A program made the translations under genes and the position numbers. A stretch of DNA of 64,000 nucleotides, from the NCBI GenBank assembly GCA_022846035.1, contig AP025580.1, forward strand, positions 372,001-436,000, in the 5' to 3' direction. Positions 61,292 to 64,000 of the stretch are shown here, piece after piece; position 1 is the stretch's first letter, and each line of letters starts with the position of its first letter. A model generated the notes under the pieces. It was not told the DNA's origin, did not search any database, and worked only from the letters and a program-made list of their open reading frames with translations. Source of the DNA: Christensenellaceae bacterium. GTDB lineage: Bacteria > Bacillota > Clostridia > Christensenellales > Christensenellaceae.

Positions 61292-62091
61292 TCAAAAATA
61301 TCACATTGGGCCAGTACTTCCCGGGCAATACCATTGTCCACAGACTGGACCCGCGTATGAAAATCATAATTGCGCTTCTCTTCCTGATAGCCGTATTTGT
61401 GGTACGCGATTGGTGGGGATTTCTAGCGCTTGGCGTCTTATTCATCGTGATCACGATGATGGCCAAGGTCGGCATGCGTACGATTTTGCGCAGTATCCGG
61501 CCGCTTCTGTTTATCATTATTTTTACGTTTGTACTCAATATTCTGTTTTTTGCGCCGCAGGATCCGTCGCATATTCTCTGGCAATGGGGGATCGTCAAGA
61601 TTTCTACGGATGGTATTGAAAAAGCGATTTTTATTTCCATTCGCCTGATTCTGCTGATTTTTGCGACAAGCCTGCTGACGCTTACGACTTCGCCCATGCA
61701 ATTGACGGACGGGCTGGAGAGCCTGCTCGGGCCTCTCAAAAAAATTAAATTTCCGGTGCATGAAATGGCGATGATGATGAGTATTGCCATGCGCTTTATT
61801 CCTACACTGGTGGATGAAACGGACCGTATTATGAAAGCACAGACGGCGCGCGGTGCGGAGTTTGACAGTGGAAATCTTTTGAAAAAAGCCAAAAATATGA
61901 TTCCGCTCCTGGTGCCTTTGTTTGTGGGAGCGTTCAAACGCGCGGACGAACTTGCGATGGCCATGGAAAGCCGTTGTTATCACGGCGGGGAAGGCCGGAC
62001 GCGCATGAAAGTGCTGCGTTTTGAAAAAACGGACTGGATTGCCGCGGTTTTGATGTTTGCGCTATGCATTGCATTTATGATTTGGCTCTGA
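61288..62091 (+). CDS. ecfT: Energy-coupling factor transporter permease EcfT
   Basis: A 267-residue membrane subunit that couples the ATPases to vitamin-binding S-components. N-terminal G-Q-Y-F-P-G-N-T-I-V-H-R-L-D-P-R, several helices, and the two A-R-G coupling motifs (A-Q-T-A-R-G-A and a later A-M-E-S-R-C-Y). The second is A-M-E-S-R in this family, so both are as expected. ATGA-type overlap with ecfA2. Confidence 0.96.
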   Translation: MIKNITLGQYFPGNTIVHRLDPRMKIIIALLFLIAVFVVRDWWGFLALGVLFIVITMMAKVGMRTILRSIRPLLFIIIFTFVLNILFFAPQDPSHILWQWGIVKISTDGIEKAIFISIRLILLIFATSLLTLTTSPMQLTDGLESLLGPLKKIKFPVHEMAMMMSIAMRFIPTLVDETDRIMKAQTARGAEFDSGNLLKKAKNMIPLLVPLFVGAFKRADELAMAMESRCYHGGEGRTRMKVLRFEKTDWIAAVLMFALCIAFMIWL

Positions 62092-62148
62092 TCACTGTTT
62101 TGTAAGGGATCAAGGAAAAATAGCAGCATAAGAAAGTGAGTAAAAGAT

Positions 62149-62883
62149 TTGCGGGTGGCCCTTTTGATCGAGTACGACGGTACGAATTATTGCGGATGGC
62201 AAATACAAAGAAATGGCGTCAGTGTCCAGCAGAAACTGGAAGAAGCCTTGCAGGAAGCACTGGGGGTAAAAACGCCGGTGCATGGTTCCGGACGTACGGA
62301 CGCGGGCGTGCATGCTTTAGGACAGGTCGCGCATTTTGACGCGGATACGGACATTCCGGCGGACAAATTTTTTTATGTATTGAATACGCTGTTGCCAGAC
62401 GACATTCGCATCAAGCGGTCATACGAGGCAACGGATGATTTTCACGCGCGCTTTGGCGCAAAGGGTAAGCGTTACCGGTATGTGATTCATAACGCGCGCG
62501 CGAAAGGCGCGGTAAACCGTTTATACAGCATGTTCGTACCGGTGCCGCTCGATGTTGAGCGAATGCAGGAAGCGGCAAAGTATATCGAGGGGACACATGA
62601 TTTTACAGCCTTTTGCGCGGCAGGAACGGATATTAAGGGAACGGTGCGCACGGTCGATAAGGTACAGTTGACACGCGACGGCGAGTATATTTATGTTGAC
62701 GTAACGGGAAGCGGTTTTTTATATAATATGGTGCGCATTATTACAGGCACGCTGATTGCGGTCGGCAAAGGAAAGATGGAACCGGAGCAGGTCAAGGAAG
62801 CGATCGATCAAAAGGACCGAAAGCTTGCAGGCGCGACGGCACAGGCGCAGGGACTTTTTTTGATGGAAGTATATTATGAATAA
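62149..62883 (+). CDS. truA: tRNA pseudouridine(38-40) synthase TruA
   Basis: A 244-residue enzyme that makes pseudouridine at positions 38-40 of tRNA. The catalytic Asp is in G-S-G-R-T-D-A-G-V-H-A, with the Y-D-G-T-N-Y-C-G-W-Q-x-Q start and the G-S-G-F-L-Y-N-M-V-R-I block. It begins at TTG 62149, with AAAGTGAG about 12 nt upstream. The gene follows ecfT as in many Firmicutes; the next gene overlaps by 8 bp. Confidence 0.96.
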   Translation: MRVALLIEYDGTNYCGWQIQRNGVSVQQKLEEALQEALGVKTPVHGSGRTDAGVHALGQVAHFDADTDIPADKFFYVLNTLLPDDIRIKRSYEATDDFHARFGAKGKRYRYVIHNARAKGAVNRLYSMFVPVPLDVERMQEAAKYIEGTHDFTAFCAAGTDIKGTVRTVDKVQLTRDGEYIYVDVTGSGFLYNMVRIITGTLIAVGKGKMEPEQVKEAIDQKDRKLAGATAQAQGLFLMEVYYE

Positions 62884-63370
62884 GACTGATGTGAAAATGA
62901 GGCAATATGGACGGCAGGATATTCCGCAGATGACGACGCTGTGGAACAGTGTCGTCGAAGCGGGCAACGCGTTTCCGCAGGAAAAACCGATGGATGAAGA
63001 GGAAGCGGCGGCCTTTTTTGGCGGACAGTCCTATACCGGTGTGGCGGTACGCGAGGGAGAAATTGTCGGCCTGTATATTTTGCATCCGAATAACGTTGGA
63101 CGCTGCGGGCACATTGCCAATGCGTCTTATGCGGTAAAGCAGGGCTTGCGGGGAATGCACATTGGTGAGACCCTGGTACGCGACAGTATCGTGCGCGGAC
63201 GCGGGCTGGGGTTCCGGATTTTGCAGTTTAACGCTGTCGTAGCGGACAACATTGCGGCGATCAGGCTTTATGAACGTATTGGTTTTGAACGGATCGGTAT
63301 GGTGCGGAATGGGTTTCACGACAAAAGTGGCGAATATAAGGATATTGTTTTGTTCTATATTGCATTATAA
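62876..63370 (+). CDS. GNAT family N-acetyltransferase
   Basis: A 164-residue acetyltransferase. The acetyl-CoA segment is G-L-R-G-M-H-I-G-E-T-L-V and the C-terminal motif A-A-I-R-L-Y-E-R-I-G-F-E-R-I-G is standard for the family. Substrate unknown. It lies between truA and rplM, which are usually adjacent, so it is an addition to the conserved block. Overlaps truA by 8 bp. Confidence 0.9.
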   Translation: MNKTDVKMRQYGRQDIPQMTTLWNSVVEAGNAFPQEKPMDEEEAAAFFGGQSYTGVAVREGEIVGLYILHPNNVGRCGHIANASYAVKQGLRGMHIGETLVRDSIVRGRGLGFRILQFNAVVADNIAAIRLYERIGFERIGMVRNGFHDKSGEYKDIVLFYIAL

Positions 63371-63393
63371 GTGTATGGTTTTAATCAAAATAC

Positions 63394-63422
63394 TTGACAA
63401 CCATGCCTGTTTTCAGTAAAAT
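63394..63422 (+). promoter_or_regulatory. rplM promoter
   Basis: TTGACA (63394-63399), 17-bp spacer, TAAAAT (63417-63422). Predicted start is about 63429. Confidence 0.82.
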
Positions 63423-63428
63423 ATTTAA

Positions 63429-63563
63429 TGCGCCTATATGCACAATTAGCCCTGTGTATGCGCGAAAGCGGTGGATTTTGCCACGGGACTTGGGACATCC
63501 CATGCGTAGGAAAAGCTGCGACGAAAAAGAAAAATATGAAGATACTCATGGGAGGAAAGCCTA
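63429..63563 (+). promoter_or_regulatory. Structured rplM leader (candidate L13 leader)
   Basis: About 135 nt of 5' leader. It opens with a stem (GCGC...ATGCACA paired with TGTGTATGCGC, 63430-63463, loop ATTAGCCC) and has a smaller TGGGA/TCCCA hairpin before the AGGAAAG-type site. Firmicutes have an autoregulatory L13 leader RNA at this place; the position and compact stem fit, but I could not align it to the consensus. Confidence 0.55.
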
Positions 63564-63992
63564 ATGAAAACATATATGGCGAAACCCGGTGAAGTGCAGC
63601 AGAAGTGGTATGTTGTCGATGCCAAGGGACAGGTATTCGGCAGACTCGCGAGTAAAGTTGCGAACATTCTCCACGGCAAAAACAAACCGGAATATACTCC
63701 GCACGTTGATACAGGCGATTTTGTAATCGTGATCAATGCGGATAAAGTAGTTTTTACAGGAAAGAAGCTGGAACAGAAATTATACCGCAGCCACTCGGGT
63801 TATCCGGGCGGCCTTAAGGAAACGCCTTACAAGGAACTGATGGAAAAGAAACCGGAATTTGCCTTGTATGAAGCCGTTAGAAGAATGCTTCCGAAAAACA
63901 GACTGGGCAGGAAGATGCTCAAAAAATTGCGCGTTTACAGAGGCGCTGAGCATGAACATGCAGCTCAGAAGCCAGAAGTGATCGAGCTGTAA
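63564..63992 (+). CDS. rplM: 50S ribosomal protein L13
   Basis: A 142-residue L13, standard length, with [16 protein letters not shown] and [11 protein letters not shown] near the N-terminus, and the [10 protein letters not shown] block. It is an early 50S assembly protein. GGGAGGAAAG precedes the ATG. The GGGAGGGA that follows the stop at the window edge is probably the ribosome site of rpsI. Confidence 0.98.
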   Translation: MKTYMAKPGEVQQKWYVVDAKGQVFGRLASKVANILHGKNKPEYTPHVDTGDFVIVINADKVVFTGKKLEQKLYRSHSGYPGGLKETPYKELMEKKPEFALYEAVRRMLPKNRLGRKMLKKLRVYRGAEHEHAAQKPEVIEL

Positions 63993-64000
63993 GGGAGGGA

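Overview
The window is a contiguous chromosomal segment of a low-to-medium GC Firmicute, most likely a Clostridia member. A Christensenellales-like genome would fit but cannot be shown from this stretch alone. The evidence is strong AGGAGG-type ribosome binding sites, many TTG starts, a class III fructose-1,6-bisphosphatase, a YitJ-type fused homocysteine methyltransferase/MTHFR, a class B sortase, a zinc-type S14 (rpsN), a KOW protein between map and infA, and the Firmicute-style order of the S10-spc-alpha ribosomal superoperon running into ecfA1-ecfA2-ecfT-truA-rplM. No rRNA, insertion sequence, prophage or CRISPR array was seen.

Layout. 0-3.6 kb: ferrous iron uptake operon on the minus strand (feoA, feoB, a Cys-rich FeoB partner, a DUF5996 protein) behind a promoter with a palindromic operator. 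3.6-15.1 kb: housekeeping genes (YdcF-like membrane protein, aldo/keto reductase, Fbp, a one-carbon/methionine pair, a PIG-V-like membrane glycosyltransferase, a metallophosphoesterase, a LysA-type decarboxylase, a lipoprotein, sortase B). 15.2-16.3 kb: tRNA-Arg(ACG), a small heavy-metal-binding protein, and a PerR-type regulator with its own 7-1-7 box.

16.8-33.5 kb is the most interesting part. A PocR-domain AraC regulator precedes gldA-dhaK-dhaL, then three paralogous FAD-dependent oxidoreductases woven into a branched-chain-amino-acid-type (LIV) ABC transporter (order FAD1, FAD2, livG, livF, livH, livK, FAD3, livM). Thiolase, crotonase and 3-hydroxyacyl-CoA dehydrogenase genes follow a terminator-like hairpin. 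The layout suggests an inducible catabolic locus: uptake by the LIV transporter, oxidation by the flavoproteins, a short hydroxyketone handled by GldA/DhaKL, and an acyl-CoA product handled by the beta-oxidation enzymes. The substrate cannot be read from the sequence.

33.6-43.4 kb: GNAT, AEC-family carrier, a two-component system, DedA protein, an XRE-cupin regulator paired with an acyl-CoA synthetase, an RpiB/LacAB-type isomerase with altered active-site residues, a ZIP metal transporter, and a condensation-domain acyltransferase gene split by a frameshift. 43.6-64 kb: the ribosomal protein superoperon with secY, adk, map, infA and rpoA, followed by the ECF transporter module, truA, a GNAT, and rplM behind its own promoter and structured leader. 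The rplM operon (presumably rplM-rpsI) runs off the right edge.
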